64,000 nt of DNA from Phylloscopus collybita (GCA_027886175.1 JAJNNQ010000009.1:20495501-20559500), one strand, 5' to 3'; positions 12,451 to 27,266 are shown, numbered from the stretch's first letter. Translations and numbers: made by a program. The notes: generated by a model not told the origin, from the letters alone.

Positions 12451-15400
12451 AGCATTCTTACAGTATAAGAAAGACACATTTTGCTTCATATACACTGATT
12501 TTGGTCAGATTCAGGGCAGGAAACAGGGAAGGCCCAACCAGCCAACAGACATGATAGCTGGAAAATGGAGAACTGCCACACATCTCCAGCCACAAGGTGT
12601 TACACCAGGCAGTATCGTTCCAACAGACATGAAGACAGTAAAAAAAAAGTTTTAAAATAAATACATTCAAAAAGGGCAAAAGTAATCCAGTGTAGAGACC
12701 CAGAGGGACTAATAACCCAATATATTAGGATTAGAAAGTTAAATTCAAGGCTTACTTCTCATTCAGATACTGAATTAGGCAGCCAGATACTGGCATTAAA
12801 AAGAATGAAGCACGATCAATAGCTACACTTTTAACTACTGTATATATTCTAGGAACTAGCAGTCTTATTTTTAGGAGAAAAATAGCCAAAATTATTAGGT
12901 TTCAATCTTGCCTTCAGTGTATATACAGGACATCTTTACTGTGAGGCTTGGATTTTGCTGTGGGTTTTAGTGATTTTCTCTTTTTTGGCAGAGGAAAGAA
13001 GTAGATAGTTGCATCCTAGAAAAACAACCGCAGAACTGACTAGAATATTCTAAATAAAATACTCTTTTTCCTTAAGCATTGAAAAAACCTTTCTAATTGT
13101 ATATGTACCTAAGAAGCTATTCCATCTTCAAGAAGCACTTAGAATGTCTTGGTTTGCTCACAAAGCTTTCCTTCTGTTTCTAATTCTCTAAATACTCAAG
13201 TGGTCACAATTGCAATTGAAAGCTTTACATAGATATTTAGGTTAATTTTAAAATGAAACCAAAAAAATCCATTATTGAAATAGACTTTGCCAAATGTAAT
13301 GAAAGTGAAATGGAAATTATTTCTATAATGTGGAATTTTTAAACTTCTCTAATGTAGTCTACTGCTGCCTCCTACCAATTTAGCATCCTAATTTTAACTC
13401 CTGAGATTGTGAGGTTCTTATAAACTCCTCTTGTTCTCTTCTACCTGCAGTCAGAGTACTAATGATAACTTCACAGCATTTATAAGTGCTCCATTTCTCA
13501 AACACCTCAAGGCAGAAATAGCTTCTGGAGGACCTTTGACATTTAGATCCCTTCTTCACTGTCTTTAATTAAAATTATGATATCCTAACAGTCTGACAGA
13601 GCAAGCACATTTCTTTTGGTGTTCATCACCAAACCTACCCTCATAAGGATTCTAATGGGAGATCTCTGGAGGAAAATAATGGCAATTTGATCACCATCTT
13701 CCCAGATTAATTGACATGGAGAATGTCAATCAGAATCCAGACTCTCAACTCTGAATCCATAACAGGATAGCAGGAAATTCTGTGCTTTCTGTACAAGTGG
13801 TCAACATTTCAGATTTTACTCAGTTCATTCACAAAGGAAAGGAATATGTATTTTCCTGACTCCTTCATGGGCCTTGAATATATTGTACGTGTTATGAAGA
13901 AATATTTCTGAAGCCATAATTGTCATAAAGATGCTGTGTCCGGAGAACGTGGCTTTCTGGGTTCTTCACACAATACCCAGAAAAAGAAATTAAGCAAGCA
14001 AGGAAATGCTAGCAATTTTACTTTCTCCTAGAATCACATCTGATACCACCTTGGGAGACAGAGCTTTTGTTTGATATCCACCTGTTTCACTTGTCAGAAT
14101 ATAAACATAGCAGTTATAGCAGATGTGAGTCAAAGAGAAAATATCACTGACAGTGACATCTTTGTCAGAAAGGACAACTTTCCTGCTGAGAGAATTATGC
14201 TAACTACCTGGAAATTCACAGCTGTTAAATATCAACCTCAAGATGTTTGAAAGCAAAACCAGATATTTTAAGAAAGAGAAATTATAGTACTTTGTACTGG
14301 CAAATCTGGCTTCAAAACAAAAATTTAACCAGCTCTGCTTGAGGTCCTTTAAACTTCAGCCAGACTTTTACATTGACCTGCAGTATAGCTGATAACTAAC
14401 ATGAAGAACAATTCTGCTATAATTAACAAGTTCACCTCACTTGCAATTTATTGCATATTAATCTGAAAGCTGTGTTTTACTTTCAAGGAGATGCAAAAAC
14501 AGCTTCATTTAAAAAATAATTTTAGGCACTGGAGAATCCACACTAAAATTAGTGCTGCTGAAACCAGCTCTAAAGCAAGGTTCCGTGCATATAGTGCAAA
14601 AAGATAATTACAGGAATGAGTAATGGCCTGTCACAAGTCTTGCTCCCTTGACTAAAGAGCAGTTGATATTTGCATATTCAAAATAAGGTAATCACACACT
14701 GTCTCCATTTCAGCCCTGGTTTCAAGACAAAACCAAACAGGCAGTTTTGAACCCACAGTCCATCACAAGACTTGACTTTCCACAACTATAGGAAATACAT
14801 AGTTTAAGCTGTGAATGCAAACACAGGAGCACATAACTGGGGAGAGGGTATGGGATTGTATAAGGAGGGAGTGAATATCCAAAACACAATTTCTAAACTC
14901 TTAAGCCAAAGCCTATCTGCTGCCTGCAACCAAGTATGGGCTGATAGCGTATTTTAATAACATCTACACAAAAGCAGCACATCCTGAATTCACCAACTCA
15001 CAAAGAAAGAGATGAGACATAACTACAGATTAGAAAAGCTCATCACAGATTGCGCTTCTGCACATAGACTGTCTAGACAAAAATAACCAGGGCCCTGGGG
15101 TTCTGTAACGAGGCAAAACAGAAGTGTTCCCAAAAAGAGATTGTCTAGAAAACAAGAGAGAGCTTGGAGACAAACTGATCCATGCTGGGGAAAAAACCTG
15201 GAGATGAAGGATGCATGGAGACAAATGCCAGTGGTGCACAGGAACCTTGGTCTTTAATACCAGGGACTTCAATTGTGTACCTGTGAGCATCCCCACATGA
15301 GCAATCACCATCTTCTGCCCAACTTCCCAGGACCAGCAGCAATCCCTTTGCCAGGAACAGAAGGCCAGACCTAGAGAATGCCGTGCTGTGTACAAGTGAG

Positions 15401-17179
15401 GAAGCTCACATGAATGAGAGTCAGTAAAAAGTTCTCAGCTCCTCTGTTCTTAGATAAACCTACCCCATCATCTAGATCTGAACTGAATTTTCCAGCCCAG
15501 CTCCAAATCCTACTTTTTTTGTGTATGTAGTGAATGACTAATATACCTGCCTTGCTATAATAGTGACATCTACACATCAGGTTACAGAATGGCTGGTTTT
15601 AATTCAAAAATCCAATATTCAGATTAATAGCAGCACAACATTCTAGAAACCTGAAAAAAAGATCCAGACATCTGTTTACATTTAGAACAGACTCTCCCAT
15701 TTTTCTGTAACCTCTTTTTTTCCTCACCTATTTTTCCCCCTGTAAGTAAAGCCTCTACACCAGATCAAGATTTACACCATGTATCAGAGAATAATTAACA
15801 TGTATTAGGAATAACAAGTATATATTTACACCTAAGGTTATTTTCCCTTTTATTTTCAGTAATTTCTCATTGCATTGGTACACAAAGCAAACATCATTGA
15901 GGAGCTAGGAAGAAACAGAATCATACTTTAAAAGCACCTTTTAGTGCTTCTAAATAAAACACCTTTCTAAAAGAGAGTCCAAAGAGATGGAATATGCTAC
16001 CATTTCAGCAAGAAAAAAAAATACATTTTCAGAAAAAAGGTTCATCTTATGAAAACCTTCTCTCTTTCTGTAATTGAAATAAACACATATGACGAGATAA
16101 GAGCTTGGAAGCTATTAAGACTCCAGGATATAAATCCCAGGCAGACATATCTATAACTTTAAATCACTTTTACCAGTTTGCACAACCAGTCTTTCCTCTC
16201 TGTTTCAAAGAGCATTAAAAAACAAACAAACAAAAAAAACCCCACAAACAGAACTATGAATTAAAAATTTTTGCCAAGTACCTATATCTGCATACTATAT
16301 CTGCATTTATTACTCACCAAAAGTTAAAAGCAGCTGTAGTACACAGAGAAACACACTAAAGCAATCATTCCTCAACACATCTGAAAACTGATTTGATCTG
16401 CTACCAAAACATCCTGTTTCACCTATTTCATTTAACACTACTTTGCATTGTTTTATGTGTCTCCATAGATAACTTAACTCACGGAAAATGACTAAGATAA
16501 GTAACTAAGTATAAATAAAGTATGATTATTCCATTCATTCTATTGGTTACAACCTGTAAACCTAAATAAAGGCCTTTGCCCCAGCTATGCAATAAAGCAA
16601 ATGTGCTAAAGGTTATTCCAGACTAAAGAGTAAATTTTTTTACTCTTCTGTTTGAACATCATTTCACTGAAGGCAGAGCCATGTCAGATTCCAGCAGTTG
16701 AAAATATGATCAATATATTTTGGATTTGAAATTACTCTTAAGATCTGTGCTTGTAAGATAGAGAATCCACAAGATAGATCACTTTCGCTAGTTCTTGAGT
16801 AACAAAGGGAAGCCACCATAAAACTTCATAGAGCATAATTTCTTGTTGAAATAGCAATTTACACACTTTATACTCTTAATGCTATTTGTATCAAAGATAG
16901 CCTGCTAAAACTTAGACTGACTTTTGGTCTTGCTCATATTATATTTATACCTTTAGTCCTCCCTACTATATTATTTCCAACTAATGAGTTGCTGGTTAGT
17001 GACAAAGAAATTCACTCCAGCTACTGGAGTGACTGCACTGCTGGGAAAGGGATGAACTGATAGCATGTTATTCACCTTTACTTCTATAAGAAATTGGATG
17101 TGAGCCAGCAATGCACACTCATAGCCCAGAAATTCAATTGTGTTCTGAGCTGCATAAAAAAAAGCATGGCCAAAGTTTG
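12451..17179. other. Non-coding AT-rich unique sequence
   Basis: About 4.7 kb without a recognisable gene or repeat family. An A/C-rich low-complexity run lies at 16218-16244 (AACAAACAAACAAAAAAAACC). The longest frame, 121 codons on the minus strand at 15030-15395, overlaps a second frame of 65 codons and matches nothing I recognise. Confidence 0.6.
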
Positions 17180-17692
17180 AGGGAAGTGATTCTTCCCCTC
17201 TACTCTGATGTAAGTCCACATGGAATACTGCATGCAGCTTTGAGATCCACAAGAAAGACGTGGACCTGGTAGAGTGGTTCCAGAGAAGGGTCACAGAAAT
17301 GGTCAGAGGTCTGGAGTGCCTCTCCTATGACAACAGATTAGGAGAGAGAGGACGGTTCAGCCTAGAGGAGAGAAGACACCAGGGAGATGATATTACAGAA
17401 CTTGAATAACTAGAGGGCATGTAAGCAAGACTCTTTACCAGGGTCTGTGTGACAGAACAAGGGCACCAATTTTAAACTAAAAGAGAGGAGATATAAGGAA
17501 GAAATTCTTTATGAAGATGGTGGTTTCCCAGTGTAACTGTGCATGCCCCATTCTTGGAAATTGTCAATGTCAAGTTGGAGGTGGCTTAGAGCAGCCCAGT
17601 CTAAGTGGAAGGTTTCCTTGCTTATTGCAAAGATGTTGAACTAGAGGATCTTTAAATGTCCGTCCCAATCAAACCATCTTATGATTTTATGA
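17180..17692 (+). mobile_element. CR1 LINE, 5'-truncated 3' fragment
   Basis: Plus-strand CR1 tail of a different subfamily type from the two upstream. It has CAAGAAAGACGTGGACCTGG (about 17249), GGAGTGCCTCTCCTATGA (about 17313), TTTTAAACTAAAAGAGAGG (about 17472), ATATAAGGAAGAAATTCTTT (about 17492), and the end block TTGAACTAGAGGATCTTTAA followed by AACCATCTTATGATTTTATGAC. It contains small deletions and no open frame of note. The upstream boundary is approximate. Confidence 0.9.
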
Positions 17693-20600
17693 CTTCTTCC
17701 TTTAACTGAATAATGTAAACACTTTATAATTTTCAATTAAGTTCCCTTATTAATAACTTAAAGGCCTTTGTACAATGCTCAATTATTCTTCACATTCCCT
17801 TCTGCATTGAACATGCCTCTCCATATGCAAGTGTTTATATATATATGTATTTAAAATATATAAATAAACATTCCCATGTGGTCTGTAAACAAACCTTAGC
17901 TCATCATCATTGACATTTACATTTATTTTTTATTCACAATATGTTTCCCTTCTTACTGGTTACTGCACGACACCACAGCCCACTCAGCACCTCCAGCAGA
18001 GTCTCACAACAGCTGTTCTGCTGTGCCTGAGAGAGCTAGTGTTCCAGACAGGAAAAATTTCTCCCTAAGTTTTTTCTTCATACCAGAATGTCATTTTTAA
18101 GAAAAGCAGACAAATTAAGCACTGCTAGGTGCTTGATTTTCATCCCAGATATTCATGATTCAATATTTCAGAAAAAAAGACCACCTTATTTAAATGTAGG
18201 GAAATTTAAGGACTCTTTGGAAGTATTTTCCACACAAGGAAAAAATTTGGACCCCTTATTCTAAAAGTATTCCAATTTTTCAAGGGTCTTTAAGTAGAAT
18301 TGACTGGCAACTTCTGGCTTTTAACACATATTTTTGTGCAACAGCTATATAGAATCGAGTCTCAAAGAGAATAAAAGTACACGGAATCACTAACAAAAAT
18401 TCACATCTCCTGTTCCCAGCTGTCCTAAAGCATGCAGATGTGGTACCCCACAATTGTCTTAATACTCTAAGATTTCTCATTACCTTTTCATAGCAAAATG
18501 ACAGTGGATTAGGACAGAAGAGTAGGAGACCTATACCTAAGTTTCCAAACTTTGACATTTCATTCAAGCACTTATACACAAATGAAAAACACCAGCCCTC
18601 TAAAACTGACAACAGTGGTTATATAAATGACCTCTTGACTGTGGCAGATAGTAATCATGAAAAAAAAAAAAAGAAAGAAAAATTAAAATGAAGCATAAGA
18701 GGAAGGACTTCCATCAAGCAAATGGAAGAAGAGTCTCTCTCCTGTCATCGGACACTTACATCGGTAATTCAAATCCCCATGAAAACTTATTCATTTCCAT
18801 TGCTTGTAAAATAAAAAACAAAGAAACCAAAATTAAAAAAATAAATTAAAATAAAACCAAACCTGTTTCAAGTCTTCTCTGTAACTAACCAAAACCATGG
18901 GAACCAGCGCAAAAAGAAAGTCCCAAAAAATTAAGATGCACAAAATCTACCCAAAAATGCAAACTGAGCTATTATGAAATATTAAGTCAGACTGGATAAC
19001 TGACAAATATTTTTTGTTACATTCAGTTCAGCAATTTAAAGTCATCCCACCTTGTCAGGGACAGAAGTTGTTTTCACTTGCCATCTGCTGAGTGGCTTTT
19101 CTGCAGCATGCCAGTGATCCCTACCAAATTCAAAAGCTGATGTGTCTGTACCACAGCACTCTCTCAGATGCCATTTGACAAAGCAGTAATCTGACTCAGG
19201 CAGAACAGATGTTTTAGATCTCTCTTTTCCTCCAGTAATTCTTACAAATAAGATAGGGATATATGAGTGAATTACACGCACAGAGCTGTTACTAAGGATG
19301 TCACACTTTCATTGATTTCACAGGAGTATGAAGCAGAAGGCACGGGTTCATCGCTGCTCTCCACGCAGTGACCAACAATGAGCAGCCATGGGAATTGTTA
19401 CAGCCATCATTTGCACAGGACACAGTTGCAGGCCTTTCCTGGCCCTTACCCAACTGTGTCACTGCAGCTCAGGATTATCAAGGCAGCACCAAACCTTCAC
19501 GCTGCCTTGCAAACTTTTTGTCAGTCTCTAAGTCCACTTTAAAAGCCCACATACACAAAAGTCAAAATAAAACTAAGGAAATTTAATGGTTTACTAACAC
19601 TATTTTTAAATGTTTTCTAATAGAATATTATGGTGCATAATCTTATAACAGGCATTGCTTGAGGCTTGCTAAAGCCTTTGGTAGGCTTGTTGTTTCCACA
19701 GAAAATGGAGACATGTTTATTTGACTGCCTTCAGTCCCTTTCCATTTAAGCCATATTTAAAATTGCATCAGCTTTACGTCAAGAAATGGAATGACATAAA
19801 CATACAGCTTTCTGTATTTAAATTAAATGGCAGAAGTGTCTCACTGAAGAAAACAGTTAAAAAGGTAGACTGTTTTTAACTTTGTAGATCTTTAATAACA
19901 AAACTATTGTTGAACTGAGTGGGAATAGAGGATGTAAAACCTGAATTGTGAAATAGACATAAATAAGTATAAGGAAAAAAGGAAATTATAACATTATCTA
20001 AATTCATAATTGCCTTAGTTGGAGCATGCTCAGGCTCTTCCATCTTCACACATGATTTTCCTTCCAGGAAATCTTTGGTGTTTGTTTATACTGAAGCCTA
20101 ATCTTCTGGGCAAAGGACAGCCAGCTCTGCTTCAAGGAAGTGCTACGTAATAATCGATACAGGGCTGTGTTAAATGCCACAGCTGTATCATCCTCTATTA
20201 TGGGCTTTAGATGTACTTCTGAGCTGCCTGAATGCTTAAGACTGAAGGAAATCACTTGGCTGACATTTATGATACAAATTGGGATAGAAATCCCTCTTTA
20301 GACAGACAGGATCCTTCAAGTGCAGAAAGAAAAAGTCCAGGTATCAATGGTACTCATCTTCTTCCACCTAGCTTGAGTTGATTCCCGTAAAAAGAATCCA
20401 GTTAAATACCAGCAGGTCTGAAAGTAGGGCCACTGGCAGCATGTGCCTGATCACAAGTACCACAAGGAGCCAAGACTACACAGTTCTGGTTTAGATGCCA
20501 TAGGAAGAACCAGACCTCTAAACAGGACTTCTGTGCAAGTCCAGTGGATCAAAAAAGCTCAACAGCCTGGGTATTGATCCATGGAAAGAAAATACTGACC

Positions 20601-21593
20601 TAGCAAAAATTAAGTTGGAGGACAATTTTCCATTGCCATAGAGAAATATGAGCCCATGAGGCCAGAATTTACCTACAGGTTTTTGTAATTCAGAATACCT
20701 TTTTTCAGGAATTCAGTGTTTTGATAGCTTTGTTTTAATTAGTTAATCAAATTGCATTTCAAGCAAAGTATTTATCTTAATGTAACACAGGATACATTCA
20801 TCTCTCCTGTGCACGAGAGTTTAGGATTCACAATACCATGTATAACATAAAGCAAGGAAAAAACAGCCTGGACTGTGATGTGAAAATAGATAGGTGACAA
20901 TGGCTGCTGGGCAGCAAAATATTTGAAATTCATTTTTTGCTATGCCTCTCCCCTAAGAACTTGCAAGTCTGCTGCTTCTCACCTATTGTGTTCTCATTTG
21001 ACAGTCTCCCATCTGCTTTACTTCTTAAATTTTTAATGCCTTTGCACCTATTATTTATCTGGTCCCTCCTTTGTCAGCATAGGTCCTGAATGAGTGCTGG
21101 CAAGCCAAAGCTTAACATGGACAAAATATACCTCTTTTTCCTCTCACATCATCATTTTTCCTTTCCTTTTGACAAACCATCTATTGTCACCATTATTTAA
21201 TTTTGCAACACGAAAAAGCCTCACGATTTCATTCACATCACATACACTAAACTTTTATCAGCATAAAGGCTAGTCAAGTTTTCTTTGTCCAATGGCATTT
21301 AGCACTCATCCACTCAGAACATTAAAACCTCATCTCAATACCTACAGCACTGCTTTCTGGAAACTCTAATATACATCTGTTCAATCTCTCTCTTTATTCA
21401 AATCACATCCTTCCTTCAAACCTCTACAGTACTTTCCTCCACATTACCATACCAGATCAGGTCTAGTCTTAAAGGTTTACCATCCTAAATTATCCCTTGG
21501 ACCTTGCCTCCTGTCACAACAACTTAGTCAGAAACGCCTATTTGTCTACTTCTTTTGCTACTTTTTCACACTCCCTCCATGCTGCCCACTCCG

Positions 21594-21630
<37 letters not shown>

Positions 21631-23534
21631 AGAAAAGCCTTCACACTCCAATATGCCATCCCCCTCCCCCTACACACACACTCTCATTCAAAATCTTCCT
21701 GAGATCTACTTTGGTGAATCTTAATAAAAGTCACAGTTCTTCAACCTCAATATTGACATTAGAGTATCCTGAAATCTAAAGAGAAAATTCAGGTACAAAT
21801 AGGCTTTTCTTTCCGTTCTGCTTTTCTACAAGGAAAAACTCAGCTGTTCCTTGTAGCTAGCTTCTCATAAAATCTCTGCTCCATCCTCATGTCCTCTGCA
21901 AATGGTGCAGATCTCACCTTTTCTGTGCAGTTACTACTTTGCTAATATATAAATCACTTCAGAAGACATACTTCTGAAATGCTGCTTATCCTATCTCAAA
22001 ATGGATTTGTGATTTAGCTAAATTGTTATAAAGTTCACTTCCATAATTGGTACTGAAGTTCTCAAAACCAGAGATAATTTCCCACTTCTGTCAAGATACA
22101 ACATGCATTTCAAGCTCATCATGTCTATATTTTTCCCTCCTTTTTCTGCATTGTGTAGTGATAAAACTTTTTTTAAGAGGCAAACAGCTGTTACAGAGTC
22201 CATGGGAAATAAAACAAGAGATAAATCAAATCACATTCCCAACTGCAGAGGTAAAGTCTTTTTAAAACTCAGACTGACTAATATTCCAGAAAGATTAAGA
22301 GAAACAAGCAAGTGTTCTTTCAATAACGAGTAGACAGTGGCTTTAGATTAAGTAACTGTGCTTAATTTTACTGAAAAAAAATATATCAGTAAACAATCAG
22401 GTGATCAGTGAGAAGATACAGTCTTGGACTACAATGCATAGACTATTACAGGTTTATTTCAGTCTTCCAATATGAAAGCTACTTATGTCTACTAAGTCTA
22501 AAGTGAAAGATGTCCTTTCTCATTTGCATTGTAAATGCCCACAGCTACTCCCACAGCCAACACCAAGAGCAAACCTGTAGAGCAATTCAGAATAGATTTC
22601 CTTGCTGCAGCAAATTCAGTGTCTGCTGTCACTGCAGCAGACTCTTCTGAAGTGTTACTCAACTGACAACTTAGAACCAATTTTGAAATAATCCTATTAT
22701 ATATTACAAATAAAATTCTGCAATTAAGTCCATTGTTTTTGCAAATCTATGAATTCTCTATGAATTTCCTAATTAATATTTGGAAGGCACTTTCCTGTTT
22801 AATTTCAGGAGGAATAAGTAGTGTCAATTACCTCAGTCCTCCCACAAGTTCCCTAGAGAGGTACACAGGGCCCCATAAGAGTGTGCTCTTTCTCAGTCCT
22901 GGATGGACAGCCCATTGAAATGTAATACAAACTAAAGAGTATGTTCCAAAAAGAATTTCATTATCTCTTTAATCACAATCTGATTCAGAAAATTTTTCTG
23001 TTTCTATTTCTCTTCTTGACTGAACATAAATGCTATTGCTTTACTACTGGCTTTTGGCTCAGAGGAGCTGCTGAGACCTTATTTAAAGGAATTATTCTCA
23101 TGTATCGTAAAGATTTTGCTACAAAACCAACTGTACTGACATGACTGAAGGTCAACAGCATTGCACATCACATTTCCTTACACATATAGTTTCTGAATGT
23201 TTTCCTGCACTTGTAAGACTGTAATTCGAACAGTCTCACAATGCACCTAAAAATTGTTTATACTCAGAAATCACTGCTATCTCAATCAGCAGCTAAATTG
23301 ATGCTGTGAGCAGAGTCAATACAAAAGAAAGCAATTCTGTTTTGCAGAAGTTTTCTGCAGCCGTTGGTCCATTTTAAAGATGTTTTCATCAAGAACACAT
23401 GGATTCAACACACACATCTAACCTTTTTTTCCACAGAAAAACAACAGCACTCTTCTAAATTGAAACTTACAAAATCTGGGATTTGTCTTAATTTATAGCT
23501 ATATATTCCATTTCTCTCTGTACGGGATCTGAGT
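17693..23534. other. Non-coding AT-rich sequence
   Basis: About 5.8 kb with no recognised gene. It holds an AT/TA-rich simple stretch at 17836-17875, a pyrimidine-rich interval from about 20930 to 21600 and the 33-base poly(A) at 21596-21628. Short frames are scattered on both strands without family resemblance. Confidence 0.6.
21596..21628 (+). repeat. Uninterrupted poly(A), 33 bp
   Basis: Thirty-three consecutive A residues follow CCACTCCGCT and precede TTAGAAAAGCC. The upstream sequence is C/T-rich and matches no retrotransposed family I know, and no TSD was found, so retroposition is not shown. Confidence 0.9.
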
Positions 23535-23785
23535 GAATGGCCTGAAGTTGTGTCAGGGCAGGTTTAAGCTGGATATTAGGAGAAGGTTCTTCACCCACAG
23601 GGTGGTTGGGCACTGGAATGGGCTCCCCAGGGAAGTGGTCACAGCACCAAGCCTGACGGAGTTCCAGAAGCATTTGGGCAGTGCTCTGAGGCACACAGTG
23701 TGAACCTTGCAGATGGTTCTCTGCAGTGCCAGGAGCTGGACTAATGATCCTTGTGCATCCTCTCCAACATAGCTTATTCTGCAAC
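23535..23785 (+). mobile_element. CR1 LINE, 3' terminal fragment
   Basis: A short, relatively well-preserved CR1 tail. It shows AAGCTGGATATTAGGAGAAGG (cut here at 20 bases: AAGCTGGATATTAGGAGAAG), TTCTTCACCCACAGGGTGGT, the CACTGGAATGGGCTCCCCAG block, GGGCAGTGCTCTGAGGCACA (a hallmark of one CR1 subfamily), GGACTAATGATCCTTGTG and the end CCAACATAGCTTATTCTGCA. The LTR at 23906 lies 120 bp downstream. Confidence 0.92.
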
Positions 23786-23905
23786 TTAGGCACATCCAAA
23801 CACTTGAGTAAGACATACTATTTCTTATAGAGATCTGCAAAATATATTTTCCTTGGTGGTCTTTCATCATCAGAATGTGTATCGGCCATGCATAAGCTGC
23901 CCACC

Positions 23906-24472
23906 TGTCACAGTTTAACCCCCCACTGGCCACCAAGCCCCACAAAGATGCTCACCCTCCCAGCTTCAGGATCAGAGAGAGAAACTGAAGGGTGAATAGT
24001 AAAATATTCATGGGTTGAGATAAAGGAAGTTTAATAGGGAAAGGAAAGCCTGCACACACAAGCAAAGCAAAACAAGGAATTAATTCACTGTTTCCCATGG
24101 GCAGGCAGGGGTTCAGCCATCCCCAAGACAGTAGGGCCCCATCACAGGTAGCTGTGACTTGGGAAGACCAACACCATCACTCCAAACATCCCCCCATTGC
24201 TCTTTCTCCCCACTTTATACACTGAGCATGATGTCACATGGTCTGGAATATCCCTTTTGTAGATTTGTGTCACCTGCCCTGGTTGTGTCTGCTTCCAACC
24301 TCCCACACATCTCCAACTTGTAGCATGTCATTATGAAAAGCAGAAAATATCTTGTCTGTGTAAGTCCTGATCAGCAATAAGATAAATCAACCCTACATTC
24401 AGCACATATCCATGTACTAGCTACTGTGAAGAAAACTACTCAACTAACTCTACCTCAGCTGAAACCAGCACA
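23906..24472 (-). mobile_element. Solo LTR of an avian endogenous retrovirus (family 1, copy B)
   Basis: The plus strand begins TGTCACAGTTTAACC and ends GAAACCAGCACA, so the element has canonical TG...CA ends. A perfect 5-bp TSD, CCACC, flanks it (23901-23905 and 24473-24477). Sense is the minus strand: reading that way, a TATAAAG box (plus strand 24212-24219) precedes an ATTAAA polyadenylation signal (plus strand 24030-24035), implying an R region of roughly 170 nt. It is collinear with copies A (5378-5956) and C (41495-42030). No gag/pol/env sequence is adjacent, so it is a solo LTR of 567 bp. Confidence 0.92.
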
Positions 24473-27266
24473 CCACCTCATAACCCCTTCAGTAGTGTCA
24501 TGAGGCTACCAGATGCTTGCAAAAAAGAAATGACAGTAAAACCATTAGAACAACTAATTTACCTGTTGACCCTCTTTCTCAAGGTCTTAGACACCTCTGA
24601 AAATCATGGGAATTGGCCATAAACCTAATGAGATTTTTTATTGATAAATTATCTGCAGGGGGAGACAGTATCATTCCACGACTAAATAAATGAGAGAGCA
24701 ACAATCCACTTAAAGGAATGGACATCCCTTCTTACATTAATTTACAGTGAACGGGCATTTATTATGCTTGACTTTTTTAAAAAAGAAATGCAAGCAGCTG
24801 GTTGCTATTTATTTTAAGTACTCAGCATGAAGTTTTCCATGAAGTGACTGTCTCCTAAGAAGACATGAAAGCAGCAGGTGTGGAGACCTGATCTTCTTTC
24901 TCCTCCCAGCATGCAGTAATGTTAAATGAAAAAAACATTGTAATTTTGAGCTTACAACATTAGAACAATAAATCTGTTACTCTGCTGAAAGCCAAACAAC
25001 TTAAACAAGAGAGACTTTACAGCTCCTCAGGTACTTTCACTTCAGTGCCTTTTGAGAAGAGATGAAGAAAAGTAGAGATACAGCCCTTTTTCCATTGCTA
25101 TACCTTAGAGCTTATGGCTTTATGCAGCATGGCAGGTTTGGACAGAGCTAGCAGGAAGAATTGGTAGAACATAGAATATCAGTGTCTCTTAGGGCAGGGC
25201 TAGGATTTGTGATCTTTTGTATGAGCAAGAGACTACTGAATGAACAACTCTCCAGCAAAGGAAATTTGATCTTGAGACAAGTTCATCAACAGAGATTGAT
25301 CAGCCTTCAAAAGAAGCTGACACTTGAAATACTCCAATTTATAAATAACAACAATCTTATTTGGGATTTTCTTCTCTACAATGCTTTAGGCCATTAGCAG
25401 TGGACACACGAGGACAGCACTGACATGCCATGGCAACATTGCTGATGTTACAGATTACATGTTTGTACAAAGGCACTGAATAACATCGCTCCTGGCAACA
25501 GAGACAGCAAAATCTACATCACATGCCTACAGTCACATCCTGTAACCACTGGAACATGAGAAAACACAAAAACCTAAGAAGTTGTCAGACAACTACTGCC
25601 ACAGCTCACATCACACAAACAAATGCTGCCTGATGTCACAGCAGATCTCTTGTAAAAGAAGGATTATCCCTACAGTGTAAACTCAAACAGCTTTGATCTG
25701 CTAGAGCAATGTATTGGGCTGAAATTCAAAATGAAAAAGCATCTTCTTTTTAGCTCTGTTACATGTAGAGTTGTAACCAGGACTTCATAAAGCTTTATAT
25801 TGGCCATTTACCATTTCTTTAAGAGCACCCGGCCTCGGCATTAGTAATTCAGCTTCCCTCTTACTTTGTGCCTCACTTTGAAAAGGTTTGCAGAGCACTA
25901 ATGATAACAGCTTTTCCTACCACAGAGCTTCTGTTGTCAGCTACAATTTCACAGCTATCCCCCTCTGCTAGCACTTCATGTTGAAGGAGTTTTGTAGATA
26001 CATCTGTGTCTTTGTCCATCTCCTGTTCCTGTTCTGTATTCTGTATCTGGTCTCTTACTCTTTTTCATGGCACTTTTTATTTCAACAACATAGCATATTC
26101 CAAAAAAATTTTACAAGCCTTTTTTTTTCACAGCTCAGTCTTTTCTACAGAAATTAGGAAGAGCAATATAATTACTTATACATTGATTATAGTATAAGTC
26201 AGCCTGACCTTCACATCAGATGCTTCCCAGTATCCTTATTAATTACCATTTATTCATGGTCATAGCTGTGAAGCTTCAAGTAATTCATATTTTATGTTTT
26301 GCTGTTCCATTCCTGTAAGTTAGTCTTCCTTTTTGCTTTTCAAACCTGTGGCATCTCTACTGGAAAATTTCAGGTTCAGAAGAAATTATCTTTCTTTCCT
26401 CTGCAGTAATCCTTCCCCGTCCCTCACATTATCTTTATGCTCTACCTAAAAGGTGCATATTTGGTAGGTTTTCAGACACAAAAGGCACTTTTTCTAGGAA
26501 CACAAAAGAACTTTTATAGAAACCTCACATTAAATCTTTTGTGTTTCTTGCCAGTGTCATTACAATGTCTCAAGGACATTGCTAACACATAGCAAGGTCC
26601 AAGTACTGTTAATCTAAGAGGTTCATTTTTACTGTTGCAAGTTCCAGTGCTGATACTAACAAACAGAGATGTTTAAAAGGTTCTACCTAGAACAGGTTCA
26701 TGTATTTATTTGTATTTTAAACATGATATCATTTAAAGAGGAAGTTTGTTATGGCAGAAACTATGTCTCGGCTCTGAGCAACATTTTGCTTACAGTTTAC
26801 AGAGCAACTGTGAAAAAAGTTTAAACTAGGAGACTAGCCAGAGGAATCCATCATAAAAGTCAAAATTCTTTAGAAAACAAAACCAGCCATACAGTTCCTT
26901 ATATTGGTTATGAAACAAAGACTATATATTAGCAAGTGACTAAATCAGACAAATATGAAAGAAAAAACATCAACTTGTAAGCAAAATAATTCTCAAAGCA
27001 AGTTTGATTTAAGAAAATTAAGAGGGATAGTGTACATTGCTGAGCATGACTCCCCCAGATTATTCAATCTATAATAAATATAAGAGCAAGATGATTTATT
27101 CATAACATAAATCAAGAACTCATATAAAGAACAAGGAACAGAAAGAAGATTAGAGTAGCTGAAGTCATAGAAGTCCTGAGGCCTCTAAGATATGATAAAA
27201 TTTGGCTTGACATACAGTATCTGTTCTGTGAAATGAGATTATTCAAAGTGCAAACTGAAAGGGTGA

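Noticed and set aside
23488..23945. 103- and 130-codon minus-strand frames
   Set aside because: They are shadows of the CR1 tail at 23535-23785 and the adjacent LTR start.
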